A DNA stretch of 42,335 nt, taken from positions 1 to 42,335 of the IMG/VR virus record IMGVR_UViG_3300044673_000252, one strand, 5' to 3'. The notes under the pieces were generated by a model. It made no database searches. It saw only the letters and a program-made list of their open reading frames with translations, and had not been told where the DNA came from. Position numbers and translations under genes: made by a program. Each line of letters opens with the position of its first letter. Position 1 is the first letter of the stretch. Shown in pieces: positions 20,357 to 27,135 of the stretch. This DNA is from a virus.

Positions 20357-20709
20357 CGCACATATCACCAAAGGAGAATCATCACTATGTCGTATTCGTT
20401 GGTCACACCGTGCTGTAATTACCCTTCTCAAACCCCTGGCGGGCAAGGAGCTTGCCTTAAAAAAGATATCTGTACCGATCGCCATGTCATCAGCGGGGCT
20501 ATCAGTGCCATCCATAGTATGCCCTTTGGTGTTGGGCATCTGGGTGCAGGGGCTATCACTTTGTCGTGCGGCAATAAACAGGTAGCCGCGCCGGAACCGG
20601 AAATCGAGCCGCACCACTAGAAACTGTGGCAATCGGCAATAAGGCTGCCGTGCGCCATAACGTATTTAGTTGTGCTGTGAAGCGCAGCGTAATCAGCACC
20701 AGCGTTTAG
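20351..20709 (+). mobile_element. Integron-type cassette B1
   Basis: A 359-bp unit. Its start read as G+TT (20350-20361, GTTATGGCGCAC) is the perfect 12-bp reverse complement of GTGCGCCATAAC (20650-20661) in its own 3' attC-like site. It holds one gene (20387-20620). Confidence 0.8.
20387..20620 (+). CDS. Cassette B1 protein, unknown
   Basis: A 77-aa protein with AAAGGAG ten nt before ATG 20387. It contains four Cys spread over the first half (CCNYPSQTPGGQGACLKKDIC) and a Gly/Ala/His-rich middle (SGAISAIHSMPFGVGHLGAGA). I recognise no family. Its stop lies 35 bp before the R'' box, unlike the tighter genes of A, B2 and B3. An antisense frame (20351-20632) lacks a ribosome site and is less likely. 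Confidence 0.55.
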   Translation: MSYSLVTPCCNYPSQTPGGQGACLKKDICTDRHVISGAISAIHSMPFGVGHLGAGAITLSCGNKQVAAPEPEIEPHH

Positions 20710-20715
20710 TTATGC
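20655..20715 (+). other. attC-like site of cassette B1
   Basis: 61 bp: R'' CCATAAC (20655-20661), stem GTGCTG (20672-20677), loop of 16 with GCGCAGCG, stem CAGCAC (20694-20699), 3' box GTTATGC (20709-20715, supplied by B2). The loop resembles that of the site at 5577 (both contain GCGCAGCG). Confidence 0.75.
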
Positions 20716-21030
20716 GCGGTTCCATAGGAGATAATCATGGCAAAAAGCACACCATATAGCGAGCCGGGAAAAATCGCGAAATGTCCACACTGTGATCAGC
20801 TCGTCTATGAGGTATTCGCAAGTGAAGTTCCAAAAAACAACGCATTCATCTGCGGGACAGAAAATTGCGCTGGTAGTACTGGGGATTTGACCTATGAAAC
20901 CCTCAAATGGTCGGGAATGACAAACGCATAACGATTTTACAGATCAGCGGAGGCTTTCAATGTGTAAATCATCGACAGACACATCAACTTTAAACTGCCA
21001 ATGCGATCAGCCTGCCGCTGGATCTGCTGG
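20710..21030 (+). mobile_element. Integron-type cassette B2
   Basis: A 321-bp unit. Its start GTTATGCG (20709-20716) is the perfect reverse complement of CGCATAAC (20925-20932) at its own 3' end. It carries the gene 20737-20931, whose TAA lies inside R''. Confidence 0.8.
20737..20931 (+). CDS. Cassette B2 protein with zinc-knuckle motifs
   Basis: A 64-aa protein with AGGAGATAATC before ATG 20737. It has KCPHCDQLVYEVFA and FICGTENCAGSTG, giving a CPxC ... CxxxxC zinc-ribbon-like pattern. Its TAA is part of GCATAAC of the following attC-like site. Function is unknown. Confidence 0.65.
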   Translation: MAKSTPYSEPGKIAKCPHCDQLVYEVFASEVPKNNAFICGTENCAGSTGDLTYETLKWSGMTNA

Positions 21031-21036
21031 TTATGG
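20926..21036 (+). other. Long attC-like site of cassette B2
   Basis: 111 bp: R'' GCATAAC (20926-20932), stem CAGATCAGCGG (20940-20950) continuing into AGGCT, then a loop of about 55, then AGCCT, G, CCGCT, G, GATCTG (to 21026), and 3' box GTTATGG (21030-21036). The stem is about 16 bp with two single unpaired G bases. Long loops are known for some attC types. Confidence 0.75.
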
Positions 21037-21247
21037 CGAAGACCTAGAGCGGCGGACTAGAGAGGGAAGGCTGACTTTTCCCGAGGCCATAGCAAAATTA
21101 CAAGGCCGTCACTGCCGTTACGTCGAGCGCCACGGAGTACGCTTGCAATTGAGCAACGACCTGACCGTAGTGGATGAAAGGTTTTATTTCCCCGCGCTCG
21201 ATGCAAACGCTTATCTGGCCGATAACTGGCACATTGTGAAGCCATAA
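20960..21247 (+). CDS. Cassette B3 protein, possible Tad2/DUF2829-like fold
   Basis: A 95-aa frame. ATG 20960 has GGAGG six nt upstream, but both lie inside the loop of the B2 attC-like site, so residues 1-25 are encoded by that site. The cassette B3 part reads GRLTFPEAIAKLQGRHCRYVERHG ... VDERFYFPALDANAYLADNWHIVKP. The opening 'TFxEAIxxLxG' and the closing 'AxDWxIV'-like end resemble small DUF2829-type proteins, the fold of the anti-Thoeris protein Tad2. This is a weak resemblance by eye. TAA lies inside R''. Confidence 0.55.
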   Translation: MCKSSTDTSTLNCQCDQPAAGSAGYGEDLERRTREGRLTFPEAIAKLQGRHCRYVERHGVRLQLSNDLTVVDERFYFPALDANAYLADNWHIVKP

Positions 21248-21294
21248 CGCCCCCTGAACTGTACGGTCGCGGAGCGAACCGGACGAGTGATTTG
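21031..21294 (+). mobile_element. Integron-type cassette B3
   Basis: A 264-bp unit. Its start GTTATGGC (21030-21037) is the perfect reverse complement of GCCATAAC (21241-21248) at its own 3' end. Its gene's stop lies inside R''; its gene's start lies upstream in the B2 site. Confidence 0.8.
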
Positions 21295-21300
21295 TTAGAA
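21242..21300 (+). other. attC-like site of cassette B3
   Basis: 59 bp: R'' CCATAAC (21242-21248), stem CGGTCGC, loop GGA, stem GCG-A-ACCG with one unpaired A, flanked by further GT/AC pairing, and 3' box GTTAGAA (21294-21300, supplied by B4). Confidence 0.75.
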
Positions 21301-21434
21301 ACCGGAGTGAGTTATGGATAAGTTTGATCGTAAAAGGCCGAAAGTGAATATAACGGCGCAGGGCGCAGAGGAAACAATATCGAGGTTTCTAACGAAAAAG
21401 CGCACCAGCGCGAAGCGTCTGCTGCCGCGAAGAG
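21295..21434 (+). mobile_element. Short integron-type cassette B4
   Basis: A 140-bp unit, probably decayed or non-coding. Its start GTTAGAAACC (21294-21303) is the perfect 10-bp reverse complement of GGTTTCTAAC (21384-21393) at its own 3' end. No gene is confined to it. Confidence 0.75.
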
Positions 21435-21496
21435 TTAGAAAACTCTTGTTATTCGCGGTAAGCCGGTGTAAAATGAGCGGAATTGTGGGAGGTTGA
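21314..21496 (+). CDS. Small basic frame running out of cassette B4
   Basis: A 60-aa Lys/Arg-rich frame (DKFDRKRPKVNITAQG ... KKRTSAKRLLPRRVRKLL). It starts in cassette B4 after GGAGTGAGTT, but no stop falls in or before its attC-like site, so it reads through that site, through the promoter at 21446 and ends just before the ParB-like gene. It may be a remnant or a chance frame. Confidence 0.35.
   Translation: MDKFDRKRPKVNITAQGAEETISRFLTKKRTSAKRLLPRRVRKLLLFAVSRCKMSGIVGG
21387..21440 (+). other. attC-like site of cassette B4
   Basis: 54 bp: R'' TTCTAAC (21387-21393), an imperfect stem with GCG...CGC and CAGC...GCTG, and 3' box GTTAGAA (21434-21440), the first bases of which already belong to phage DNA. 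It forms the 3' edge of the cluster. Confidence 0.65.
21446..21474 (+). promoter_or_regulatory. Predicted promoter upstream of the ParB-like and terminase genes
   Basis: TTGTTA (21446-21451), 17 nt, TAAAAT (21469-21474). The -10 context GGTGTAAAAT is the same as at 13839. It begins 5 bp after the cassette cluster and would drive the packaging genes. Confidence 0.6.
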
Positions 21497-21500
21497 GAAG

Positions 21501-21848
21501 ATGAAGATAAGGGAATGGCCGCACCCTAAAGAGCAGATGAGCCGATTAGGGAAACATCACTGGAGCGTATGCAGGTTGTTTGAGCTGGCGCGTGATTTGC
21601 CGGTGATGGAAATTCCTTTATCTCACCTTTGTGTCTCCTATCAGTACGAGAAACTTTACCTGCGCGAAATGGTGATGCACTTCAAGGCAGTGAACGATGC
21701 AGACCTCAATTGCCCGATTATCCTTGACGAAGACGGGGAATTGATGGATGGACGCCATAGGCTGATGAAGGCCATGTTGATTGGAGCCGAAACAATAAAG
21801 GCGGTCAGATTTCCAGAGAATCCCGCGCCATGCAGGGTGGATGATTGA
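21501..21848 (+). CDS. ParB/sulfiredoxin-like nuclease-fold protein
   Basis: A 115-aa protein with GGAGG eight nt before ATG 21501. The C-terminal half has CPIILDEDGELMDGRHRLMKAMLIGAETI, the ParB-N/Srx signature (DGxHR) of proteins that use or mimic a CTP/ATP site. Phage ParB-like proteins of this size lie near terminase genes and may be nucleases or regulators. The aromatic N-terminal part (HHWSVCRLFELARDLPVMEIPLSHL) is less typical. Confidence 0.8.
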   Translation: MKIREWPHPKEQMSRLGKHHWSVCRLFELARDLPVMEIPLSHLCVSYQYEKLYLREMVMHFKAVNDADLNCPIILDEDGELMDGRHRLMKAMLIGAETIKAVRFPENPAPCRVDD

Positions 21849-21908
21849 CGCCGCAGAGGAGTAGATGATGAGACACGACCCAACAGAAGCAAGGGAATGG
21901 CCGACAGT

Positions 21909-22304
21909 ATGAGCGCCCCAGCTAAACTCACTCCAAAGCAGTCCCTTTTCGTCAAGGAATATCTTGTTGACCTAAACGCGACGCAAGCCGCTATTCGTGC
22001 GGGATACAGCGAAAAAACAGCAAAAGCCCAAGGGTGCAGACTGTTAACCAATGTTTACATTTGCGCAGAGGTAAACAAGGGGAAGGAAGAAAGGGCGGAA
22101 ATAGTAGCTATAACCGCGCAGGATGTCCTGGAATCGATTGTAAGGATAAGGGGCAAGGCAGAGGAAGCGGAAAAGTACAACGACGCTCTTAAGGCCAACG
22201 AGCTACTTGGGAAGCATCTCAAGATGTTTACCGATAAAACAGAATTGACCGGGGCGGATGGCATTCCTTTGGAATTAACGGTCAATTTTGTTAAGCCACA
22301 ATAA
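21909..22304 (+). CDS. terS: Terminase small subunit
   Basis: A 131-aa protein. I prefer ATG 21909, which overlaps the stop of a 15-codon frame (ATG 21865 to TGA 21912) behind AGAGGAG and would be coupled to it; ATG 21897 is an alternative. The opening KLTPKQSLFVKEYLVDLNATQAAIRAGYSEKTAKAQG is the helix-turn-helix signature of terminase_2-type small subunits, which recognise phage DNA for packaging. It directly precedes terL. Confidence 0.88.
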   Translation: MSAPAKLTPKQSLFVKEYLVDLNATQAAIRAGYSEKTAKAQGCRLLTNVYICAEVNKGKEERAEIVAITAQDVLESIVRIRGKAEEAEKYNDALKANELLGKHLKMFTDKTELTGADGIPLELTVNFVKPQ

Positions 22305-22347
22305 ACGGAGTCTCAAAAAAGACGGGTTTATACTTTGAAAGTTTACC

Positions 22348-23604
22348 GTGGCTAAAATAAACGCTGATTTTCCTGAGAAACTCCAATTCCTTTTTACTCC
22401 CAAGCGCTACAAGGTCGCAAGGGGAGGGCGAGGAAGCGCGAAGTCTTGGTCATTCGCCAGGGCTTTGCTTATCAAGGGCGCAAGCCAGACCATGCGCATC
22501 CTTTGCACTCGGGAAGTTCAGAAGTCAATCAAGGATTCTGTCCACAAACTACTCTCCGACCAGATTCAATCGCTCGGCCTCGGCTCATTCTATCAAGTGT
22601 TGGAAACAGAAATCAGGGGACGCAATGGCACGCTGATTATCTTTGCCGGTCTCGCACAACACACCATCGAATCAATCAAATCTTACGAGGGAATCGATAT
22701 AGTTTGGATCGAAGAGGGCCAGGTTGTCAGCAAACGCAGCTTGTCAATTCTCATTCCCACGATCCGCAAGGACGGCTCGGAAATCTGGATTAGCTACAAC
22801 CCCGAGCTTGACACCGATCCCGTACACGATATGTTCACCGTCAACCCGCCCGACGACTGCATAAGCGTCCTTGTCAACCACTCTGATAATCCGTGGTTTC
22901 CCGAAGTCCTCGAAAAAGAACGTCTACGCTGTAAGCAACTTGACCCGCAGGGTTATGACAATATTTGGGAGGGCATGTGCAAGCCTGCCGTCGTCGGCGC
23001 GATCTATTACAACGAAGTGGCAGCAGCCGAAAAAAATCAGCAGATTTGCAATGTGCCATATGATCCCATGTTGAAAGTTCACGTTGTTGTGGATATCGGA
23101 TGGAATGACAGCATGGCTATATCATTTGTGCAGCGTCTTCGCTCAGAAATTCGTGTGATTGACTACATTGAGGACGACCACCGCACTCTTGACAGTTACA
23201 GCGCCGAGATGAAGGACAAGCGGTATAATTGGGGCAAGATGTTTCTTCCTCACGATGGGAAGCACAAGAATGTGCAGACGGGTAAATCGTGCGGTGAAAT
23301 CCTGGGGGCGTTTGGATGGGACATTGAATACACCCCGGACGTGAGCATAGAGGACGGAATCAAGGCCGTTCGTATGGCGTTTGGGATGATGTACTTTGAC
23401 AAGGTAAAAACGGAAAGACTTGTCCAATGTGCCAAGAGATACCGCCGCAGGGTAAACCAGCAGACACAAGTTGCAGAGTCACCATTGCACGACGAGTGGA
23501 GCCATGGAGCCGACAACATCCGCTATATCGCCTTGAATGCTGATAAAATGGATAACAGCATTGGAGACAAAAAGCCCAATATGCAAGGAGTCTACAGGAG
23601 ATGA
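22348..23604 (+). CDS. terL: Terminase large subunit (terminase_3 type), GTG start
   Basis: A 418-aa packaging motor. Walker A GGRGSAKS lies at about residues 26-33, Walker B DIVWIEEG at about 115-122, followed by an IPTIRKDGSEIWISYNP coupling region. The C-terminal nuclease has VVDIGWNDS (about 247-255) and HGADNIRYI (about 386-394) with metal-binding Asp residues. Family terminase_3 includes PBSX- and SPP1-like enzymes, which often act with headful packaging. No clear ribosome site precedes GTG 22348. The C-terminus KPNMQGVYRR recurs in the gene at 23950. Confidence 0.92.
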   Translation: MAKINADFPEKLQFLFTPKRYKVARGGRGSAKSWSFARALLIKGASQTMRILCTREVQKSIKDSVHKLLSDQIQSLGLGSFYQVLETEIRGRNGTLIIFAGLAQHTIESIKSYEGIDIVWIEEGQVVSKRSLSILIPTIRKDGSEIWISYNPELDTDPVHDMFTVNPPDDCISVLVNHSDNPWFPEVLEKERLRCKQLDPQGYDNIWEGMCKPAVVGAIYYNEVAAAEKNQQICNVPYDPMLKVHVVVDIGWNDSMAISFVQRLRSEIRVIDYIEDDHRTLDSYSAEMKDKRYNWGKMFLPHDGKHKNVQTGKSCGEILGAFGWDIEYTPDVSIEDGIKAVRMAFGMMYFDKVKTERLVQCAKRYRRRVNQQTQVAESPLHDEWSHGADNIRYIALNADKMDNSIGDKKPNMQGVYRR

Positions 23605-23786
23605 AAGACAAAATAACAGCAGACAAGATTATTGAGGCCGCAAAACTTCTTGCAACAAAACGCGAGAGTGAGCAGTTTAGGGTAATAATGGAAGATGAAC
23701 CTTTCTTCCTTCCAATTAAACGGCAATACCGCCCTGAGTTTCGTGTGGGGTTTCGTTCTCCGTCGCAGACAAGGGGGCGGAGATGA
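23601..23786 (+). CDS. Hypothetical protein between terminase and portal
   Basis: A 61-aa protein coupled to terL by ATGA. It has a helical start (ADKIIEAAKLLATKRES) and a basic end (FRVGFRSPSQTRGRR). No family is recognised. Confidence 0.6.
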   Translation: MKDKITADKIIEAAKLLATKRESEQFRVIMEDEPFFLPIKRQYRPEFRVGFRSPSQTRGRR

Positions 23787-23953
23787 GAGAGATTGTTACC
23801 ACACAGACACACTTGATATCGGACGAGGGTCATGATTTTCTGGTTAAAGAATTGATGAAGCCAGCAGAGTTTGTGCCAGTAATTTGCAACGAAACCGGAG
23901 CCCATTGCAAATTAAAAGATTTCAAGGTGTACAAAGGACGGGGAAACCCATGA
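23783..23953 (+). CDS. Hypothetical protein
   Basis: A 56-aa protein coupled by ATGA on both sides, with GGCGGAG upstream. It reads TQTHLISDEGHDFLVKEL and has two Cys (ICNETGAHCKL). No family is recognised. Confidence 0.55.
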   Translation: MREIVTTQTHLISDEGHDFLVKELMKPAEFVPVICNETGAHCKLKDFKVYKGRGNP

Positions 23954-24087
23954 AAGACGAAAAGCACAAGATTCGCCCCTGGCGCTACACCGAAGAGCCA
24001 GAGGACGAAACGACCCGCCGCCAACGAGAAATCATGGAAGAGGGCGAGAAGGGAAAACCGAACATGAAAGGCGTGTACCGGCGTTAA
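23950..24087 (+). CDS. Small protein ending in the TerL C-terminal motif
   Basis: A 45-aa highly charged protein coupled by ATGA. Its last ten residues KPNMKGVYRR match the end of TerL (KPNMQGVYRR), with related but diverged DNA. It may be the tail of an older terL left behind by recombination, or a small partner that shares a docking peptide. Confidence 0.6.
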   Translation: MKDEKHKIRPWRYTEEPEDETTRRQREIMEEGEKGKPNMKGVYRR

Positions 24088-24093
24088 TTTCCG

Positions 24094-24122
24094 TTGACAA
24101 TACCGCCACTTTATGATAAAGG
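24094..24122 (+). promoter_or_regulatory. Possible promoter upstream of the portal gene
   Basis: A perfect TTGACA (24094-24099) is followed after 17 nt by TAAAGG (24117-24122), a poor -10 box. The 89-bp gap to the portal is AT-rich. It may be a late promoter that needs an activator. Confidence 0.35.
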
Positions 24123-24176
24123 ATTGACGGAGTAAATTGAGTACACAGTTGAGTAACACAAAGAGGAGTTAACCGG

Positions 24177-26165
24177 TTGAAAGCTAACGACCTCAAAAAG
24201 CAACAAGAGTTCGAGACTGATTTTTCAACTTGGTTCAGAACCAAGTTAAAACCCACCATAGACGATAACCGCCGCCGCTACCGCATGCAACTTGATGATG
24301 CGGAAGAGCGCGAAAGTCGCGGCCTATCCGCCCTCCCCTCTACAAAATCCACCTCCGCTGTTGATCGATACGTTGAAAAAGCCATCCTAGAATATCACGG
24401 AGAGCCGGACGCCATTTCTTTCTCGGCGCAGACCGGCGCAGCAATGGACGTTGACCAGTGCGTAAAGTGGCTCGATCAAGTCATTAAGCACCGCATGGAG
24501 CATACATTTCCCTTTGCCGCCTGGCATGTTTCCTCTCTCACGGCTGGAGCTGTTGACGGACTGGAAGCGGCGTTAGTCTCATGGCGGCGCGAAGCGTACA
24601 CGATCAAAGAGAAGATTTGCACCTACACAGACGGCATCAACCCCCCGCAGCCAGTGCCGGAAGAGGTCTACCGTCAATTTGAGGGAACAGCGGGGTTTGC
24701 CGAGACGGAAGAGGACAAAGAGATCCCTTCCGTTGATTCGTGGTGGATCGACCAGCTCAAACCAGGAGAGGATCTTCTCTGGGATATCAAGACTCCTCTT
24801 CTTAATCTCAATATGGGGCAAGCCGCTCTTGTGAAGCTTGACCGCAGCCTTGACCAGATCACCGAACTCGCGGAGCAGGGCGTTATCGACAAGGTGAAGC
24901 CAGAAACGCTCAAGAAGTGGCAAGGACTGTCTGCTGACGCTATCAATATCGACATTGGCGCGACTCTTGGCAGCACTGACCAAGTGGACATGGGCGACCT
25001 GAACACGATCAGTGTCTGGCTGTGGTTCGAGAAGGTCAATAGCCGCTGGATGGTGTCATTCTCTATCGAGGGGAAAGTTTCGCTCAGCAAGCCGAAGCCG
25101 GTCGATGATGTCTTCTACAACGGACGACAGGTTAATTTGTTACCTGTCATTCTCGGCACCAGCAAGATAAAACTTTGGGAGAACTCAGGGCGCGGCATCC
25201 CTGAAACGATTGCACCCGTTGAGGATGAGTGGATTGACCACCGGAACAACCTAAACGACATGGCGAAAATTAATGTCCGTGGCGGTCGAATCCGGCTCAA
25301 TAAAAATAGCGATGTTGATATTGACTCCCTCTTGAATGAAGAAGTTTTCTACGCAAATTCGGGGGAAGCCGAGTTCATACCCATTGGCAGTGTTGGCGAT
25401 TCCATGCGTGCCGCCGACGCGATCACCGCCGACTTCAACGAGTTAATCCCTGTCGGCATGGATAGCCGTCAAGTTGTGCCGAAAGGCGTGGACAAAACCC
25501 TCGGCGCTCTGCAAATGGCAATGGGGAGCAGCAATGAGAAGTTGTCAGTCTCCCTCCTTGTGCGGAATATCACCTTCCTTCGCCCCTTGCTCTACATCAT
25601 TGCCCAGATGGAAATAGCCTGGGAGACGGACGCCACCATCCTGAAACTCGCTGGCCAGAAAGTGACCGGAGAGCAGAACGGGAAGAAGGTGCCGTTTCAA
25701 GTGCCGACTGTGCAGGGAGAAGTTGATTTCAGGGCGCTTGACGTAGCCTACCAGGTCCAGATCAATGCAGGACTTGGCAGCGTCCCCCGGCAGCAGAAGA
25801 TAGGCGTTTTGACCAATCTTTACCAGCTCGGCAAGCAAGCGGGCATCCCCGTTGATGCCATGAAGATGTTTAAACAGATTTGCGTGCTATCTGGATTCGA
25901 CGCTGAGCAGTTTATCGGGGAGCCTACCGCTGCACCCGGACCAGAAATGAAGGTAGCGCTTGCCCTTGACTTTGGCTACCTCTCCAACCCGCAACTGCTG
26001 ACACCCCCACAGCAGCAACTCCTTTCGATGATAATGAACAGCGCGGGAGGGATGGATGTTAACCTATCCGCTCAGCCGCCTAAAAGCCTTGGAGGGCCGC
26101 AAAGCCCGATGGACGCAGCAGGAGCGATGATGGAGAACATGCCCCCCGAAGGGTTCATGGGATGA
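24177..26165 (+). CDS. Portal protein, TTG start
   Basis: A 662-aa protein. TTG 24177 has GAGGAG eight nt upstream. The N-terminus (WFRTKLKPTIDDNRRRYRMQLDDAEER) and length fit large podovirus-type portal proteins, the dodecameric ring at the capsid vertex through which DNA passes. Position between terminase and scaffold/capsid genes supports this. The C-terminal 50 residues are Pro/Gln/Met-rich (TPPQQQLLSMIM ... MENMPPEGFMG) and may protrude into the capsid. Confidence 0.85.
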   Translation: MKANDLKKQQEFETDFSTWFRTKLKPTIDDNRRRYRMQLDDAEERESRGLSALPSTKSTSAVDRYVEKAILEYHGEPDAISFSAQTGAAMDVDQCVKWLDQVIKHRMEHTFPFAAWHVSSLTAGAVDGLEAALVSWRREAYTIKEKICTYTDGINPPQPVPEEVYRQFEGTAGFAETEEDKEIPSVDSWWIDQLKPGEDLLWDIKTPLLNLNMGQAALVKLDRSLDQITELAEQGVIDKVKPETLKKWQGLSADAINIDIGATLGSTDQVDMGDLNTISVWLWFEKVNSRWMVSFSIEGKVSLSKPKPVDDVFYNGRQVNLLPVILGTSKIKLWENSGRGIPETIAPVEDEWIDHRNNLNDMAKINVRGGRIRLNKNSDVDIDSLLNEEVFYANSGEAEFIPIGSVGDSMRAADAITADFNELIPVGMDSRQVVPKGVDKTLGALQMAMGSSNEKLSVSLLVRNITFLRPLLYIIAQMEIAWETDATILKLAGQKVTGEQNGKKVPFQVPTVQGEVDFRALDVAYQVQINAGLGSVPRQQKIGVLTNLYQLGKQAGIPVDAMKMFKQICVLSGFDAEQFIGEPTAAPGPEMKVALALDFGYLSNPQLLTPPQQQLLSMIMNSAGGMDVNLSAQPPKSLGGPQSPMDAAGAMMENMPPEGFMG

Positions 26166-26425
26166 GTGCGATTGATAACCGCGAAGAGTGGGAGCGTTGC
26201 CGGGAGTGGCTGAACCACCCCATGACAAAACACGTTGCTCGCAAGTTGCGTACGGCATCTAAAGGCGTATTGCGGAAGTACGACAAATGCACGCCGGAAG
26301 AATTGCAGCGTCACCAGCTTTTAAGAGAGATATTGAACCACCAGATACCGGCGATTATTGAGAACATGGCGAACCCTCCGCAAAAGAGGCGGTGGGATTG
26401 GCTGCGGGCGATATTCGGGAAATAA
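26162..26425 (+). CDS. Hypothetical protein in the head operon
   Basis: An 87-aa protein coupled to the portal by ATGA. It is helical and basic (EEWERCREWLNHPMTKHVARKLRTA) and ends in a Trp/Arg-rich RRWDWLRAIFGK. Small genes of this kind follow portals in related genomes; its role may be structural. Confidence 0.6.
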   Translation: MSAIDNREEWERCREWLNHPMTKHVARKLRTASKGVLRKYDKCTPEELQRHQLLREILNHQIPAIIENMANPPQKRRWDWLRAIFGK

Positions 26426-26436
26426 GGAGGAATTTT

Positions 26437-26817
26437 ATGATTAATGTAAGCGATGGCGGGATAGAGAGTGTAATTGGAGTATCTACAGACATGGTGACGT
26501 GTTTTGTGAATCACAGAATAGGGAAAAAATATAATATCGGAGAGATAGAAAGCCTACCGAATAATTTAAAAGTAGAGTGTGATGGAAGTACCAAAGACAC
26601 CGATGACCCAATCAGAGCATTTTCTGAGAAAGTGACGGATTTAATAATTAAAGGAATACCAAATAAGGGAAGAATCGAAAAGTTTTGCGGTAGAGTCGTA
26701 GCCGTTGATTTTGACGTTACGACAAATAAATATACATACAATTTCAACTATGCAATCCAACTTTCACCTCCGAGAAAGACCCCTATAAAGAAAATGAGAA
26801 AAGCGATAAGGAGATAG
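26437..26817 (+). CDS. AT-rich accessory protein in the head operon
   Basis: A 126-aa protein with AAGGAGG before ATG 26437. Its codons are clearly richer in A and T (many AAA, ATA, AAT) than those of the flanking head genes, a sign of recent acquisition. It starts with a beta-rich part (SVIGVSTDMVTCFVNHRIG) and ends very basic (PPRKTPIKKMRKAIRR). No family is recognised. It behaves like a moron inserted between portal and decoration-type genes. Confidence 0.6.
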   Translation: MINVSDGGIESVIGVSTDMVTCFVNHRIGKKYNIGEIESLPNNLKVECDGSTKDTDDPIRAFSEKVTDLIIKGIPNKGRIEKFCGRVVAVDFDVTTNKYTYNFNYAIQLSPPRKTPIKKMRKAIRR

Positions 26818-26820
26818 ATT

Positions 26821-27123
26821 ATGGCATTCAGATTCAGACTCGACGAAAATGGGCACCCCGTCCAGATACCGACCCTCGGCGCAGCGCGAACCGTGAATAT
26901 TGCAGCGACCAGCACCCAGAGCGCGGCATTGACCGCTGACGCTGTGCGATTGCAACCGACCGTGACGTGCTTTGTTATTATCGGTGCCAACCCGACCGCG
27001 ACCACGTCCGGCCATTACCTTTTGGCGGGTCAGCAGTACGACATTGACGTTCAGCAAGGCGACAAAATCGCGACTATCCGATCCGTAGGGGACGGTGTGT
27101 TGTATATCAGCGAACTTTCGTAA
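26821..27123 (+). CDS. Possible head decoration or head-associated protein
   Basis: A 100-aa beta-rich protein (GAARTVNIAATSTQSAALTADAVRL ... TCFVIIGANPTATTSGHYLLAG) with closing DGVLYISELS. Its sequence style resembles the protein at 29140. Both flank the scaffold-capsid pair, so both may bind the capsid surface or a connector. This is inference from position and composition. Confidence 0.55.
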   Translation: MAFRFRLDENGHPVQIPTLGAARTVNIAATSTQSAALTADAVRLQPTVTCFVIIGANPTATTSGHYLLAGQQYDIDVQQGDKIATIRSVGDGVLYISELS

Positions 27124-27135
27124 GGAGAAGGACCA

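Noticed and set aside
22306-22334. Promoter before terL (TATACT at 22329)
   Set aside because: The -10 box is good but no acceptable -35 lies at 16-18 nt; left out of the features.
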